The notes beneath the pieces are model-generated. The model worked only from the letters and a program-made list of their open reading frames with translations, was not told where the DNA came from and searched no databases. From Acetomicrobium sp. UBA5826 (GTDB taxonomy: Bacteria; Synergistota; Synergistia; Synergistales; Acetomicrobiaceae), in contig NZ_DJHF01000012.1 of assembly GCF_002433005.1 (NCBI RefSeq), positions 1 through 45,707 on the forward strand: a stretch of DNA of 45,707 nt, read 5' to 3'. Positions within the stretch are counted from its first letter, which is position 1; each line of letters begins with the position of its first letter. Below, in pieces: positions 1 through 8,091 of the stretch. A program made the translations under genes and the position numbers.

Positions 1-34
1 AATCCTCTCGCCCCGACCATTTTTTTGATCAATA

Positions 35-63
35 TTGACTATTAAGCTGTGTTTTGTTAAAAT
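35..63 (+). promoter_or_regulatory. Putative smpB promoter
   Basis: A TTGACT -35 box at 35-40 is followed after 17 bases by a TAAAAT -10 box at 58-63. Transcription would start near 70, leaving a very short leader that begins at the GGAGG ribosome site. It is a good sigma-70-type match read by eye; no start-site data. Confidence 0.55.
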
Positions 64-82
64 TAATATCGGAGGAAGGGTG

Positions 83-541
83 ATGGATAAGAAAATAGTT
101 GCTCAAAACAGAAGAGCTCGACACGATTATTTCATTCTTGAAACCTACGAGGCTGGTCTTGTTTTAACTGGTACGGAGATCAAGTCGATTCGTGCGGGGC
201 GAGTTAACTTAAAAGACGGATATGCCAAGATAGAAAACGGCGAATGCTGGTTATATAATGTTCATATATCACCTTATGAAAAAGGTACCTACTACAATCA
301 CGACCCTCTGAGACCGAGAAAGTTATTACTTCATAATGACGAAATTAAAAGGCTCATCGGCAAAACTCAGCAAAAAGGCTTGACACTCGTCCCGCTTTCA
401 ATCTACTTAAAAAACGGAAAATGGGCAAAGGTCGAGTTGGCGTTAGCCCAGGGCAAGAAGGTTTACGATAAACGTCATGCCATAGCGGAAAGAGACGCCC
501 GGCTTCAGATGGAAAGGGCACGAAAGATTACGAAAACTTAA
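83..541 (+). CDS. smpB: SsrA-binding protein SmpB
   Basis: This is SmpB, the small basic protein that binds tmRNA and delivers it to stalled ribosomes for trans-translation. The 152-residue product has the family hallmarks: an early KKIVAQNRRARHDY segment, the GTEIKSIRAG motif, a central YEKGTYYNHDPLRPRKLLLH segment and a basic C-terminal tail (KRHAIAERDARLQMERARK) that folds into the decoding site. I start it at ATG 83 because GGAGGAAGG lies at 71-79 and homologues begin here; an upstream in-frame ATG at 35 falls on the promoter. The tmRNA gene starts 2 bases after the stop codon, so the two partners are adjacent and probably co-expressed. Nothing looks damaged. Confidence 0.97.
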   Translation: MDKKIVAQNRRARHDYFILETYEAGLVLTGTEIKSIRAGRVNLKDGYAKIENGECWLYNVHISPYEKGTYYNHDPLRPRKLLLHNDEIKRLIGKTQQKGLTLVPLSIYLKNGKWAKVELALAQGKKVYDKRHAIAERDARLQMERARKITKT

Positions 542-543
542 AC

Positions 544-896
544 GGGGGCGAATGGTGTCGACGGCAGGTGGAGGGTCGTGAAGAGCGGGCCGAGGTCCCC
601 GCAAACCTCGTTAAACAGGCGGGAAAACAATAATTGCCAACGAAAATTACGCACTGGCTGCTTAGTTAGCGGCCACGTCTTCGATGTCGCCGCCACCGCG
701 ATATCGACAGGCGTCACAATAGGTGGCTAGTTCTCAGGCAGCTCCTCCCTGTCTGAGGGGACACTTCAGGAGGATAGGCAAGCGCGATCCTGTCCCTGGG
801 AGAGCGCTTAGCCGAAAACTAAAACAGGGACTATGCCCGTAGAACTTCACGGCTGGCCCTTGTCGGACGGGGGTTCGATTCCCCCCGCCTCCACCA
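544..896 (+). ncRNA. ssrA: Transfer-messenger RNA (tmRNA)
   Basis: One-piece tmRNA. The 5' GGGGGCG (544-550) pairs with CGCCTCC (886-892), followed by an encoded ACCA end at 893-896. The T-arm GGGTTCGATTCCC sits just before the 3' strand. The internal reading frame starts at the resume codon GCC at 636 and encodes the degradation tag ANENYALAA, ending with TAG at 663-665. The tag ends in the usual LAA that marks proteins for ClpXP-type proteases. Ends are set by the acceptor-stem pairing. The gene directly follows smpB. Confidence 0.97.
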
Positions 897-906
897 GAAG
901 ACAACG

Positions 907-942
907 AGCAGTCCCCAACTGGATATGGGGGCTGCTTTTTTG
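907..942 (+). terminator. Rho-independent terminator after tmRNA
   Basis: AGCAGTCCCC (907-916) pairs with GGGGGCTGCT (927-936), with one G-T wobble and a 10-base loop, followed by a run of six T. This ends the smpB-ssrA unit. Confidence 0.85.
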
Positions 943-951
943 TTTGGTATG

Positions 952-980
952 CATATGGTTTGTATATTTTGCTGTATAAT
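952..980 (+). promoter_or_regulatory. Putative typA promoter
   Basis: A perfect TATAAT lies at 975-980, about 60 bases before the typA start and just after the tmRNA terminator. The -35 region (about 952-957) is weak, so only the -10 is well supported. Confidence 0.4.
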
Positions 981-1042
981 ACAAATTTGTTTGCCTCTAA
1001 GCGAGGCGTAAATTGCATTGGAAAGAAGGAATGGACAGAATT

Positions 1043-2917
1043 ATGAATGATATCTCCAAGATACGCAATGTGGCCATTATAGCCCATATAGATCACGGCA
1101 AAACCACTCTACTTGATTCTATTTTTCGGGCAACGAGGCTGTTTAGGGAAAACGCGAAAGTCGAAGAGCGGGTGATGGACAACGATGAACTGGAGCGCGA
1201 ACGGGGCATAACCATAAGATCCAAACATTGTTCCGTTCAGTGGAAAGATTATTTGATAAATATCATCGATACTCCCGGGCATGCAGATTTTTCGGGAGAA
1301 GTAGAGCGAGTGCTGTGTATGGTAGATTCGGTTTTGCTTTTGGTAGATGCCAACGAGGGGCCAATGCCTCAGACCAGATATGTCTTGATGCGCGCTTTGA
1401 AAGCCGGGCTTAAGCCCATCGTGGTACTAAACAAAGTGGATCGACCAAACGCAAATGTGCAAGCTGCTTTGAATGCCACCTTCGACTTATTTTTGGAATT
1501 AGGTGCCACGGACGAACAAGCGGACTTTCCCGTCCTTTATGGCTCGGGGCTTCACGGCTGGTTCGTCAAAGAGATGGAACATGAAGAGCGCGAGGGAATG
1601 GACGCTCTCTTTGAAACGATAATAAATTATGTACCCGCTCCCCTTGGCGACGTCAACAAACCATTTTTGATGCAGGCAACTACGTTGACCTGGAATAATT
1701 ACATAGGAAGAGTCGGATGCGGAAGGATACTGCAAGGAAAAATAAGAAAAGGCGACACGATCGTCAGGACGAGCACCAGGTGGCAGGACAAGGATAAAGG
1801 CGAGTGGGAAATAACCGGTCGAGAATTGGCGAAAGTGAGCCATCTTTGGCTTACAAAGGGATTGAAACCAGTGGAGGTTGAGGAGGCATCTGCTGGCGAT
1901 GTGGTCTGGGTTGCCGGCACTGAAGATATAATGATCGGCGACACCCTGTCCTTCGAAGAAAATGCGGATTCCGTGCTCGCTCCACTTGACATAGAAGAAC
2001 CGACGGTCTCGATGTTCTTTCTCGTAAATAGCGGACCCTTTGCGGGCAAGGAGGGCAAAGCCGTCACCTTGAGACAAATGAAGGAACGGTTAATGCAAGA
2101 GGCAAGGGCAAATGTCGCCCTGAAAGTCGAGGATATCGGCAGACCTGACAGGCTGAAGGTATCGGGGAGGGGAGAGCTGCATCTCGCTATTCTGATCGAA
2201 GAGATGCGGCGCGAAGGGATGGAATTTTGCGTATCCCGACCCGAGGTAATTACTAAACACGACCATGACAACAATCTATTGGAACCTCTTGAGCAACTTA
2301 TTATTGATGTGCCCGAGGAATATCAGGGAGCAGTCATAGAAAAGATCTCCAAAAGAAAGGGAGAATTCATGAGCGTTCAAAACCTTGGGACCGGTTTGCT
2401 TCGTTTGGAGTTCAACATTCCGACCAGGGGGCTTATAGGTTATCGGACTGAATTTCTTACCGATACCAGGGGTTTGGGAATAATGTCGTCCCGATTTATA
2501 GGTTACGATTTGTGGCGGGGGGAAATATCCGGTCGAAACAGAGGATCGATGGTCAGCATGGATACGGGAGAGGCTACGAGTTATCAGCTGGATAATTTAC
2601 AGCACAGAGGTACGCTATTTATATCGCCTATGGATCAGGTTTATGAGGGAATGATCATCGGAGAGCATTCCAGGCCCAATGATTTGCCATGCAACCCTAC
2701 AAAGAAGAAACACGTTACCAATCATCGTTCCGCATCTAAGGATACTCCGATAATTCTCGACGTCCCAAGGAAGCTTACTTTAGATGCAGCCCTTGAATGG
2801 ATCGCCGAAGATGAGCTTGTCGAAGTGACCCCGCTTTCCGTAAGGGTAAGGAAGAGCATTTTACGGCAGGAGGATCGCAAAAAGGCTGCGAAGAAAGTGG
2901 CGGTAACGGTAAATTGA
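1043..2917 (+). CDS. typA: Translational GTPase TypA/BipA
   Basis: TypA/BipA is a ribosome-binding GTPase of the EF-G family involved in 50S assembly and stress adaptation. The 624-residue product has the GTPase motifs: P-loop AHIDHGKT at residues 14-21, the RGITI switch near 53, DTPGHADF, and NKVDRPNA for guanine specificity. EF-G-like domains II, III and V follow, with the BipA-specific C-terminal region containing the TRGLIGYRTEFLTDTRG block. I prefer ATG 1043, with AAGGA at 1026-1030 as ribosome site; in-frame ATGs at 1013 and 1031 are alternatives. The C-terminus carries a short lysine/arginine-rich tail. The gene appears monocistronic, between the tmRNA terminator and a new promoter at 3043. 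Confidence 0.95.
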   Translation: MNDISKIRNVAIIAHIDHGKTTLLDSIFRATRLFRENAKVEERVMDNDELERERGITIRSKHCSVQWKDYLINIIDTPGHADFSGEVERVLCMVDSVLLLVDANEGPMPQTRYVLMRALKAGLKPIVVLNKVDRPNANVQAALNATFDLFLELGATDEQADFPVLYGSGLHGWFVKEMEHEEREGMDALFETIINYVPAPLGDVNKPFLMQATTLTWNNYIGRVGCGRILQGKIRKGDTIVRTSTRWQDKDKGEWEITGRELAKVSHLWLTKGLKPVEVEEASAGDVVWVAGTEDIMIGDTLSFEENADSVLAPLDIEEPTVSMFFLVNSGPFAGKEGKAVTLRQMKERLMQEARANVALKVEDIGRPDRLKVSGRGELHLAILIEEMRREGMEFCVSRPEVITKHDHDNNLLEPLEQLIIDVPEEYQGAVIEKISKRKGEFMSVQNLGTGLLRLEFNIPTRGLIGYRTEFLTDTRGLGIMSSRFIGYDLWRGEISGRNRGSMVSMDTGEATSYQLDNLQHRGTLFISPMDQVYEGMIIGEHSRPNDLPCNPTKKKHVTNHRSASKDTPIILDVPRKLTLDAALEWIAEDELVEVTPLSVRVRKSILRQEDRKKAAKKVAVTVN

Positions 2918-3042
2918 TATTCACTTTTTAGCTGGTTCGGTAGTTTTAGTACTTGCGGCAGGTTATTTAAGTCTTATTATAAAATACTGCTTTAGATATA
3001 TTGGCTTTGGGCTGGCTGAAGCAAATGAGTTGCGAGTCCTTC

Positions 3043-3071
3043 TTGAACTTTCATGGATAGTGGGGTATCCT
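3043..3071 (+). promoter_or_regulatory. Putative promoter of the NEW3/ABC operon
   Basis: TTGAAC at 3043-3048, a 17-base spacer and TATCCT at 3066-3071. It sits about 50 bases before the start codon of the first gene. Confidence 0.4.
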
Positions 3072-3117
3072 TTCCAAGGAGATGACAATAAATTAAACGG
3101 GAGGGTGAGGGGTATCC

Positions 3118-4356
3118 ATGAACATGTTCGGTAGCGCTTATAAAAAATTTATCCTACTTACATTTCTAATCGGTATTTCGTTTATGCTTTTTGCCGGTGT
3201 GGCGATTGCACAGCAGGGAGGATTTACTCTACACATACCCTTTACCGGCATCGAAATGGGTACTGAAGATGATGTCAACGTCGATGTAAATTTAAGGAAC
3301 GCCACAAATAACGATGTTGAAGTAACGCTGAACCTGGAGAGAGATCCAAAGGCGAACAATTGGGACGTCAGGTTCATAAGTTCTCAATGGGGTGGTTTTG
3401 GCGTCAACAGGGTTCGTTTAGGTACTGGAGACGAAAATAGAGAAGTCGCAATTAATTTGCATATTAAGCCTGGAGAAAATGCCGAACCCGGAAATTACAA
3501 GTTCGTAGTGAAGGCTTCGGCTAACGGAATTACGAAAGAGTATCCTGTTTTTGTGCATCTAAAGGGTGGAAAAGTTGCCGTCGATTCGGGTGCGGGGAAA
3601 TTGGAACTCGAAACTAAGTATCCCGTTTTAGAGGGCGCTGCAGGCAAATCTTTAAGTTTTGAGATTAAGGTGAAAAATAACTCCGATAAAGATGCGGTAG
3701 TAGATTTTGTTACTGTTGCTCCATCGGGTTGGAATGCCTATGTGACTCCCCGATGGGAGACGGAAAAGCGCGTAAATTCCATTAAAATTGCTTCAAATTC
3801 TAGCGAGACCCTGAACTTTACCGTCGTTCCTCCCATCGAATCCGAAAAAGGGGAGTATCCTTTGGAGTTTCATGCCAAGGTTGGAGACAGTGACGTTAAA
3901 TTGGATTTAAAAGTTATCGTCGAGGGAACCTATAAATTGCAGATAGCACCGGAGAGCAGAAGGCTCAACTTCGATATGGTAGCTGGGAAAGAAAGCCAGC
4001 AGGTATTTTACGTCTGGAACGAAGGATCGGCACCAATAGAGAACATATCTTTCTTGGTGGCCAGTAAGCCTGAGGATTGGGAAATAACCTTTAAGCCCGA
4101 TAAAATAGGCGTGCTGGAGCCCCTTGCAAAGACCGAAAAACCCGAAATAGTCGAAATCACTTTTAAAACACCTGAGAGGACGATCCCCGGGGATTATCAA
4201 GTAGTGCTTACGGCAGCAGGCGACCAAGACAGAAAGTCTATAGAACTGAGAGCCACGGTCAAAGTTCCCACTACGTGGGGATGGATAGGCGTAGGTGTTA
4301 TCGTAATCGTCATCGCTTTGTTGTTTGGAATTTTTGCAAAGCTTAAGAGGCGATAA
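3118..4356 (+). CDS. Secreted, membrane-anchored NEW3-domain protein
   Basis: This 412-residue protein has an N-terminal signal peptide (hydrophobic residues about 11-30, predicted cut after AIA at 29-31). A long beta-rich extracytoplasmic part follows, and one C-terminal membrane helix (about 385-406) ends in a short KLKRR tail. The repeated pattern of GENAEPGNYKFVVKA, ESEKGEYPLEFHAKV and TIPGDYQVVLTAAG is typical of NEW3 (NPCBM-associated, COG1470) Ig-like domains; I see about three units. The gene starts at ATG 3118 after GGGAGGGTGAGGGG; ATG 3124 is possible. The ABC ATPase starts 2 bases after its stop codon, so the three genes surely work together. The substrate and exact role are unknown. 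It may be a surface partner of the ABC-2 transporter. Confidence 0.75.
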   Translation: MNMFGSAYKKFILLTFLIGISFMLFAGVAIAQQGGFTLHIPFTGIEMGTEDDVNVDVNLRNATNNDVEVTLNLERDPKANNWDVRFISSQWGGFGVNRVRLGTGDENREVAINLHIKPGENAEPGNYKFVVKASANGITKEYPVFVHLKGGKVAVDSGAGKLELETKYPVLEGAAGKSLSFEIKVKNNSDKDAVVDFVTVAPSGWNAYVTPRWETEKRVNSIKIASNSSETLNFTVVPPIESEKGEYPLEFHAKVGDSDVKLDLKVIVEGTYKLQIAPESRRLNFDMVAGKESQQVFYVWNEGSAPIENISFLVASKPEDWEITFKPDKIGVLEPLAKTEKPEIVEITFKTPERTIPGDYQVVLTAAGDQDRKSIELRATVKVPTTWGWIGVGVIVIVIALLFGIFAKLKRR

Positions 4357-4358
4357 AG

Positions 4359-5291
4359 ATGGAATTGGTGGTTGAGGCTCGGGATATCGTAAAAAAATAT
4401 GGCGATTTCAAAGCGGTAGATGGCATTAGTTTTCACGTGGCTCAGAGCGAGATCTTTGGGCTTCTCGGGCCTAACGGTGCAGGAAAAACCACGACCATAT
4501 TGATGCTTTTAGGAATGACAGAACCAACGGCAGGAGAAATAAAGGTTTGTGGATATGACCCAAATAAAGAGCCCCTCAAAGTCAAGCGAATTGCTGGTTA
4601 TTTGCCGGAAAACGTCGGTTTCTACGAAGATATGACGGCGAGGGAAAACTTGCATTACCTTGCAAGGTTGAACGGCATCCCGGATGATGTTGCTATCAAA
4701 AAAATTGATGATATTTTAGAAACGGTGGGCCTTTCGGATGTGAGGGACAAGCTCACTGGCACATATTCCAAGGGAATGAGGCAGAGGCTGGGTCTTGCCT
4801 CTGTCCTTATCAAAGATCCCAAACTGGTTATCCTGGATGAACCCACTACAGGGATAGATCCAGAAGGAACAGAACAGGTATTAAGCCTAATTTATAAGAT
4901 GAGCAAAGAAATGGGTGTCAGCATTTTGCTCAGCTCCCATCTTTTATATCAGGTTCAGCAGATTTGCGACAGGGTCGGCATAATGTTTAAGGGCAAGATG
5001 GTCGCCATGGGGAGCATAGAAGAAATAGGCCGGCAAGCCTTGGGCGAACGTGAAGGGATTATGAAGCTGTCATACGAGTATATTAACGAAGAGGCATTAG
5101 ATAAACTCGACGGAATTGAAGGGATTGTAGAGAAGAGAATTGACAATCATTCGATCATCCTAAAATTTAACGAGGATAAAAAACTTGATATAGTGCGCGA
5201 AGTTGTAATGAGAGGCTTCCTACCTATCGAGGTCAAGGGGAGAGAGTATAGCTTAGAAGAGATATATATTAGATATTTTCGGGAGGAGTGA
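4359..5291 (+). CDS. ABC-2 type transporter, ATP-binding protein
   Basis: Cytoplasmic ATPase of an ABC-2 (NosF/CcmA-like) transporter, 310 residues. Visible motifs are Walker A GPNGAGKT (37-44), signature SKGMRQR (137-143), Walker B LVILDEP (156-162) and the H-loop region LLSSHLL. The Q-loop position reads YLPENVGFY, as often seen in drug- and polysaccharide-type exporters where the glutamine is replaced. A C-terminal domain of about 90 residues follows the ATPase core, as in gliding/NosF-type subunits. It is translated almost directly after the NEW3 protein and 6 bases before the permease. The transported substrate cannot be read from sequence. Confidence 0.9.
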   Translation: MELVVEARDIVKKYGDFKAVDGISFHVAQSEIFGLLGPNGAGKTTTILMLLGMTEPTAGEIKVCGYDPNKEPLKVKRIAGYLPENVGFYEDMTARENLHYLARLNGIPDDVAIKKIDDILETVGLSDVRDKLTGTYSKGMRQRLGLASVLIKDPKLVILDEPTTGIDPEGTEQVLSLIYKMSKEMGVSILLSSHLLYQVQQICDRVGIMFKGKMVAMGSIEEIGRQALGEREGIMKLSYEYINEEALDKLDGIEGIVEKRIDNHSIILKFNEDKKLDIVREVVMRGFLPIEVKGREYSLEEIYIRYFREE

Positions 5292-5297
5292 TTCGGG

Positions 5298-6236
5298 ATG
5301 GGCGGATTACTTCCCGTGTTTTTAAAAGAGCTCACGGATCAGTTTGGAAGTAAGAGGTTCATGTTGATAACCTTGATCATAGTTATCACAGGGCTCTTTT
5401 CTTCATATACAGCCTCTGAGGCGTTAAAAGAACAACAGTTTTTGAACGAGGAGTATTTATTCCTTGGTCTTTTTACTTCATCGGGTGGAGGATTGCCTTC
5501 CTTCTTGTTTTTCATCAGCTTCTTTGGGCCTTTGCTGGGCATCATTTTGGGTTTTGATGCGATTAACGGCGAACGAACAAGGGGCACCTTGAGTCTCATC
5601 CTTTCTCAGCCGATTTATCGTGATGCGATTATAAACGGAAAGTTTCTTGCCTCTTTAGCGACGGTGGCCATAATGATAGCCAGCATCATGGTCATGATTG
5701 CCGGTATCTCTATTGCGAAATTAGGAGTCGTTCCTAACGGACAAGAGGTAGTGAGGGCGATTTTGTTTTTTATTGCCTGTATTTTATATATTGCCTTTTG
5801 GATGAGTTTGGCGATACTTTTTTCCATCATTTTTGAAAAAAGTTCTACGTCTGCTTTGACCTCCATAGCCTTGTGGATTTTTCTGTCCTTCTTTGTATAT
5901 ATGATTGCAGGTGTTGTAGCCGATGAGATCTATCCTATCACGCAACAATCTACTCCGGAGCTTTTGGCAAAGCACGAGAGCTTGAGGACCATGTTGCTCA
6001 GGTTTTCTCCTGCCGTTCTTTTGGAAGAAATATCTGCTGCCCTTTTAAATCCTACAGTCAGAGTATTTGGTCCCATGTTTGAAACGCAGCTTAAAGGGTT
6101 GATTTTGACCCCTCTTTCGCTTGGACAGAGTGTGTTAGTGGTGTGGCCGCAATTTGTTGCGCTGATTGCTGCTTCGGTCATATGTTTTGCCGTCTCTTAT
6201 TTGGCGTTTATGAGGAAAGAAATTAGATCCATATAG
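5298..6236 (+). CDS. ABC-2 type transporter, permease
   Basis: Integral membrane protein of 312 residues with about six hydrophobic segments. They lie near residues 18-36, 66-88, 108-135, 150-172, 182-202 and 285-305. It belongs to the NosY/ABC-2 permease type: the GINGERTRGTLSLILSQP-like segment after the second helix (FDAINGERTRGTLSLILSQP) is characteristic, followed by a large loop between the fifth and last helices. It pairs with the ATPase just upstream. The start at ATG 5298 has GGGAGGAGTG at 5281-5290. It is the last gene of the unit; a long hairpin follows at 6351. Confidence 0.88.
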   Translation: MGGLLPVFLKELTDQFGSKRFMLITLIIVITGLFSSYTASEALKEQQFLNEEYLFLGLFTSSGGGLPSFLFFISFFGPLLGIILGFDAINGERTRGTLSLILSQPIYRDAIINGKFLASLATVAIMIASIMVMIAGISIAKLGVVPNGQEVVRAILFFIACILYIAFWMSLAILFSIIFEKSSTSALTSIALWIFLSFFVYMIAGVVADEIYPITQQSTPELLAKHESLRTMLLRFSPAVLLEEISAALLNPTVRVFGPMFETQLKGLILTPLSLGQSVLVVWPQFVALIAASVICFAVSYLAFMRKEIRSI

Positions 6237-6350
6237 AGCATAGAGCATAGATTTCAAAGTGAAGTTTTATTTTTAGTTAATCATCAGATTAGATTTTTTA
6301 ACTGGATTTATTGCTGTTAATATTTTAGAATGGCTTTTAAGCCATGGTCA

Positions 6351-6390
6351 CATCTTTTCAGTCATCTCTTTATGCATGACTGAAAAGATG
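6351..6390 (+). terminator. Perfect 15-bp inverted repeat, likely terminator
   Basis: CATCTTTTCAGTCAT (6351-6365) and ATGACTGAAAAGATG (6376-6390) are perfect reverse complements around a 10-base loop. Only a weak T-rich stretch (TTTGTGTGTCT) follows, so it may be a terminator of the ABC unit or an operator/leader hairpin for the hydrogenase operon. A smaller TGGCTT/AAGCCA hairpin lies at 6331-6344. I could not identify a convincing promoter for the hydrogenase operon in 6237-6445. Confidence 0.55.
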
Positions 6391-6445
6391 TTTGTGTGTC
6401 TAGCAAGTTTTTTATTAGAGATATACCCAGGGGGGTGTCTAATGA

Positions 6446-6934
6446 ATGGTAATCTTTTTGGCTTCAGTCATTATGTATTTGTTGCTTGTTTGGTCAGGAG
6501 GGTCAATTCCCTTAAATGAAGTAGTCATCGCTATAGCCTTGGGTGGGATCATAACATATGCTTGTCGCTCTTGGAGCCCCGGGTTATACAGGATGACTGC
6601 GCTAAGGCCCGACAGATGGTTTAAATTGCTTGCCTTTATCTTTGGCCCCTTTCTCTGGGGAATGACAAAGGCAAATTTCGACGTTGCCTACAGAGTCATA
6701 ACGGGGAAGATAAATCCCGGTATAGTGAGGGTTCAAACATCGTTAAAAAATGTCTACGCCATGACTATGTTGGCTAATTCAATAACCTTGACTCCAGGTA
6801 CTTTAACCGTCGAAGTGGATCAGGAAAGCGGCACCTATTATATTCACTGGATCAACATTAAAAATGTTGAACCAAGCGGAAAAGATATTTATGGTTCCTT
6901 TGAAGATTGGGCTAAGAAGGTGGTTGAAGAATGA
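6446..6934 (+). CDS. mbhA: Mbh hydrogenase subunit A (MrpE-like antiporter subunit)
   Basis: First gene of a 14-gene membrane-bound hydrogenase operon. The 162-residue product is an MrpE/MnhE-type protein: N-terminal membrane helices (about 1-25 and 28-45) and the family segment FGPFLWGMTKANFDVAYRV. The soluble end carries MTMLANSITLTPGTLTVEVD. In Mrp antiporters and in archaeal Mbh this subunit belongs to the ion-translocating membrane module. The start is ATG 6446 behind the G-rich site at 6429-6436. The stop codon overlaps the next start (ATGA), indicating translational coupling. MrpE alone could belong to a plain antiporter; the hydrogenase genes downstream decide the assignment. Confidence 0.88.
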   Translation: MVIFLASVIMYLLLVWSGGSIPLNEVVIAIALGGIITYACRSWSPGLYRMTALRPDRWFKLLAFIFGPFLWGMTKANFDVAYRVITGKINPGIVRVQTSLKNVYAMTMLANSITLTPGTLTVEVDQESGTYYIHWINIKNVEPSGKDIYGSFEDWAKKVVEE

Positions 6935-7185
6935 GCGTGTTTTCCTTTGCCTTTTTAATACTCAGCCTTGCTATACTCGCCATGTCGGGGCGTTTGATTA
7001 TGGGCCCGACTGTTCCGGATAGGGTCGTTGCTTTAGATACGCTGAATACTTTTGTGGTTGCCACGATGGTAATTCTGGGGGCGTTGTTCGATTCAATTGT
7101 CATGGTAGACATTGCCATCGTTTATGCTGCCCTGTCCTTTGTTGGCACATTGTTCATAGCGCGCTATATCGAAGGGGGTTTCTAA
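6931..7185 (+). CDS. mbhB: Mbh hydrogenase subunit B (MrpF-like)
   Basis: Small membrane protein of 84 residues with three hydrophobic helices and the MrpF/MnhF hallmark GPTVPDRVVALDTLN at about residues 25-39. It overlaps the stop codon of the preceding gene by four bases (ATGA) and is followed after 1 base by the MrpG-like gene. In Mrp and Mbh complexes this subunit packs with MrpG and MrpE in the sodium-translocating part. Confidence 0.88.
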   Translation: MSVFSFAFLILSLAILAMSGRLIMGPTVPDRVVALDTLNTFVVATMVILGALFDSIVMVDIAIVYAALSFVGTLFIARYIEGGF

Positions 7186-7186
7186 A

Positions 7187-7558
7187 GTGGATGGCTCAAC
7201 AATTTTTATAAAGATACTGTTGGGAATAGGGTTGGCTTTCAATGTCCTTGGCGTTGTTGCTCTTTATAGGTTTCCCGATGTATATACTCGTCTGCATGGA
7301 ACCACGAAGTGTACTACCTTTGGTTCTATATTTACATCGGCATCGGTAGTGGTTTACTCGATATCCAAATACGTGACGACCGGAGATCCCAGGTTTATGA
7401 CCTTTACCATTCACGTCATTATAGCAATATTTGCGCTTTTGATTACCAATCCTACGGCTGCCCACGCTATAGCACGTGCAGCACATAAAAGCGGGATAAA
7501 GCCAATTGGAATCGTCGATAAACTGTCGGAAGAAAAGGCGGGTGAAAAGTTCTCATGA
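7187..7558 (+). CDS. mbhC: Mbh hydrogenase subunit C (MrpG-like)
   Basis: MrpG/MnhG-type membrane subunit of 123 residues with three helices and the family motif VVALYRFPDVYTRLHGTTKC (about 23-42). It starts with GTG 7187, after the G-run GGGGG at 7173-7177. The gene is tightly packed: 1 base after mbhB and overlapping mbhD by 4 bases. The C-terminal cytoplasmic tail is somewhat longer than in minimal MrpG proteins. It is part of the antiporter module of the hydrogenase. Confidence 0.88.
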   Translation: MDGSTIFIKILLGIGLAFNVLGVVALYRFPDVYTRLHGTTKCTTFGSIFTSASVVVYSISKYVTTGDPRFMTFTIHVIIAIFALLITNPTAAHAIARAAHKSGIKPIGIVDKLSEEKAGEKFS

Positions 7559-7830
7559 TGGATATTGCCCATATTGCTATATTGTTGATGATCGTGATAT
7601 CCGCTTTTTTCGCAATCTGGTTTGATAATCTGTTGAATGCGGTGATTTCGCTTTGCGTTATGAGCCTGCTCATATCTCTGGAATTTTATATCTTGCAGGC
7701 TCCTGATGTAGCGATTGCCGAAGCGGGCATAGGAGCCGGACTTACTACAGCCATTTATATAATGGCCCTCAAAGCTTGCCGGTCATCTCGTTGGCCCGGA
7801 AAGGGGAACGATAAAAATGAAAGGTCCTAG
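7555..7830 (+). CDS. mbhD: Mbh hydrogenase subunit D (DUF4040/MrpA C-terminal-like)
   Basis: Membrane protein of 91 residues with the MbhD/DUF4040 signature QAPDVAIAEAGIGAGLTTAI (about 46-65). This signature corresponds to a C-terminal piece of MrpA and to NuoJ-like helices. In Mbh complexes it is an independent subunit that helps line the ion path. It overlaps its upstream neighbour by four bases and the downstream mbhE by 14 bases. An MrpA split into separate small subunits is typical of Mbh rather than of free-standing Mrp operons. Confidence 0.85.
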   Translation: MMDIAHIAILLMIVISAFFAIWFDNLLNAVISLCVMSLLISLEFYILQAPDVAIAEAGIGAGLTTAIYIMALKACRSSRWPGKGNDKNERS

Positions 7831-8086
7831 GGTAATTTTTTTGATCTTCTTCGTCATATTTGTGGGGATTTTGTGTCAGGGGTTATATAATATCCATCCC
7901 TATGGAGAACCGCGTGTGTCGGCTATGGACGATTATTTCATAAACAATGCCCAGAGCGAACGGGCAGCCAACAATGTAGTGACGTCAATAGTGTTTGATT
8001 ACAGGGGTTTCGATACTCTTGGTGAAGCGGCGGTACTTTTTACTGCGGTAATGTCTGTGGCCGCTCTCTTTCGGAAGGAGGAGTAG
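7817..8086 (+). CDS. mbhE: Mbh hydrogenase subunit E
   Basis: Protein of 89 residues with two hydrophobic helices (about 5-22 and 68-85) separated by a polar loop. The loop contains NNVVTSIVFDYRGFDTLGEA, characteristic of the MbhE/MrpB N-terminal family. It starts inside the end of mbhD and is followed after 5 bases by mbhF. Its function follows from position and family: a membrane subunit of the antiporter-like module. Confidence 0.83.
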   Translation: MKGPRVIFLIFFVIFVGILCQGLYNIHPYGEPRVSAMDDYFINNAQSERAANNVVTSIVFDYRGFDTLGEAAVLFTAVMSVAALFRKEE

Positions 8087-8091
8087 CAGCA

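Noticed and set aside
734..1096. 120-codon minus-strand open frame
   Set aside because: It lies across the tmRNA gene, its terminator and the typA start; it has no independent support.
1499..2274. Two long minus-strand open frames within typA
   Set aside because: They are mirror-strand shadows of a strongly conserved gene.
2913..3134. Open frame of about 70 codons after typA with a membrane-helix-like stretch (GSVVLVLAAGYLSLIIKY)
   Set aside because: It has no ATG, GTG or TTG start at the right place (only ATT), no ribosome site, and its second half overlaps the promoter and ribosome site of the next gene.
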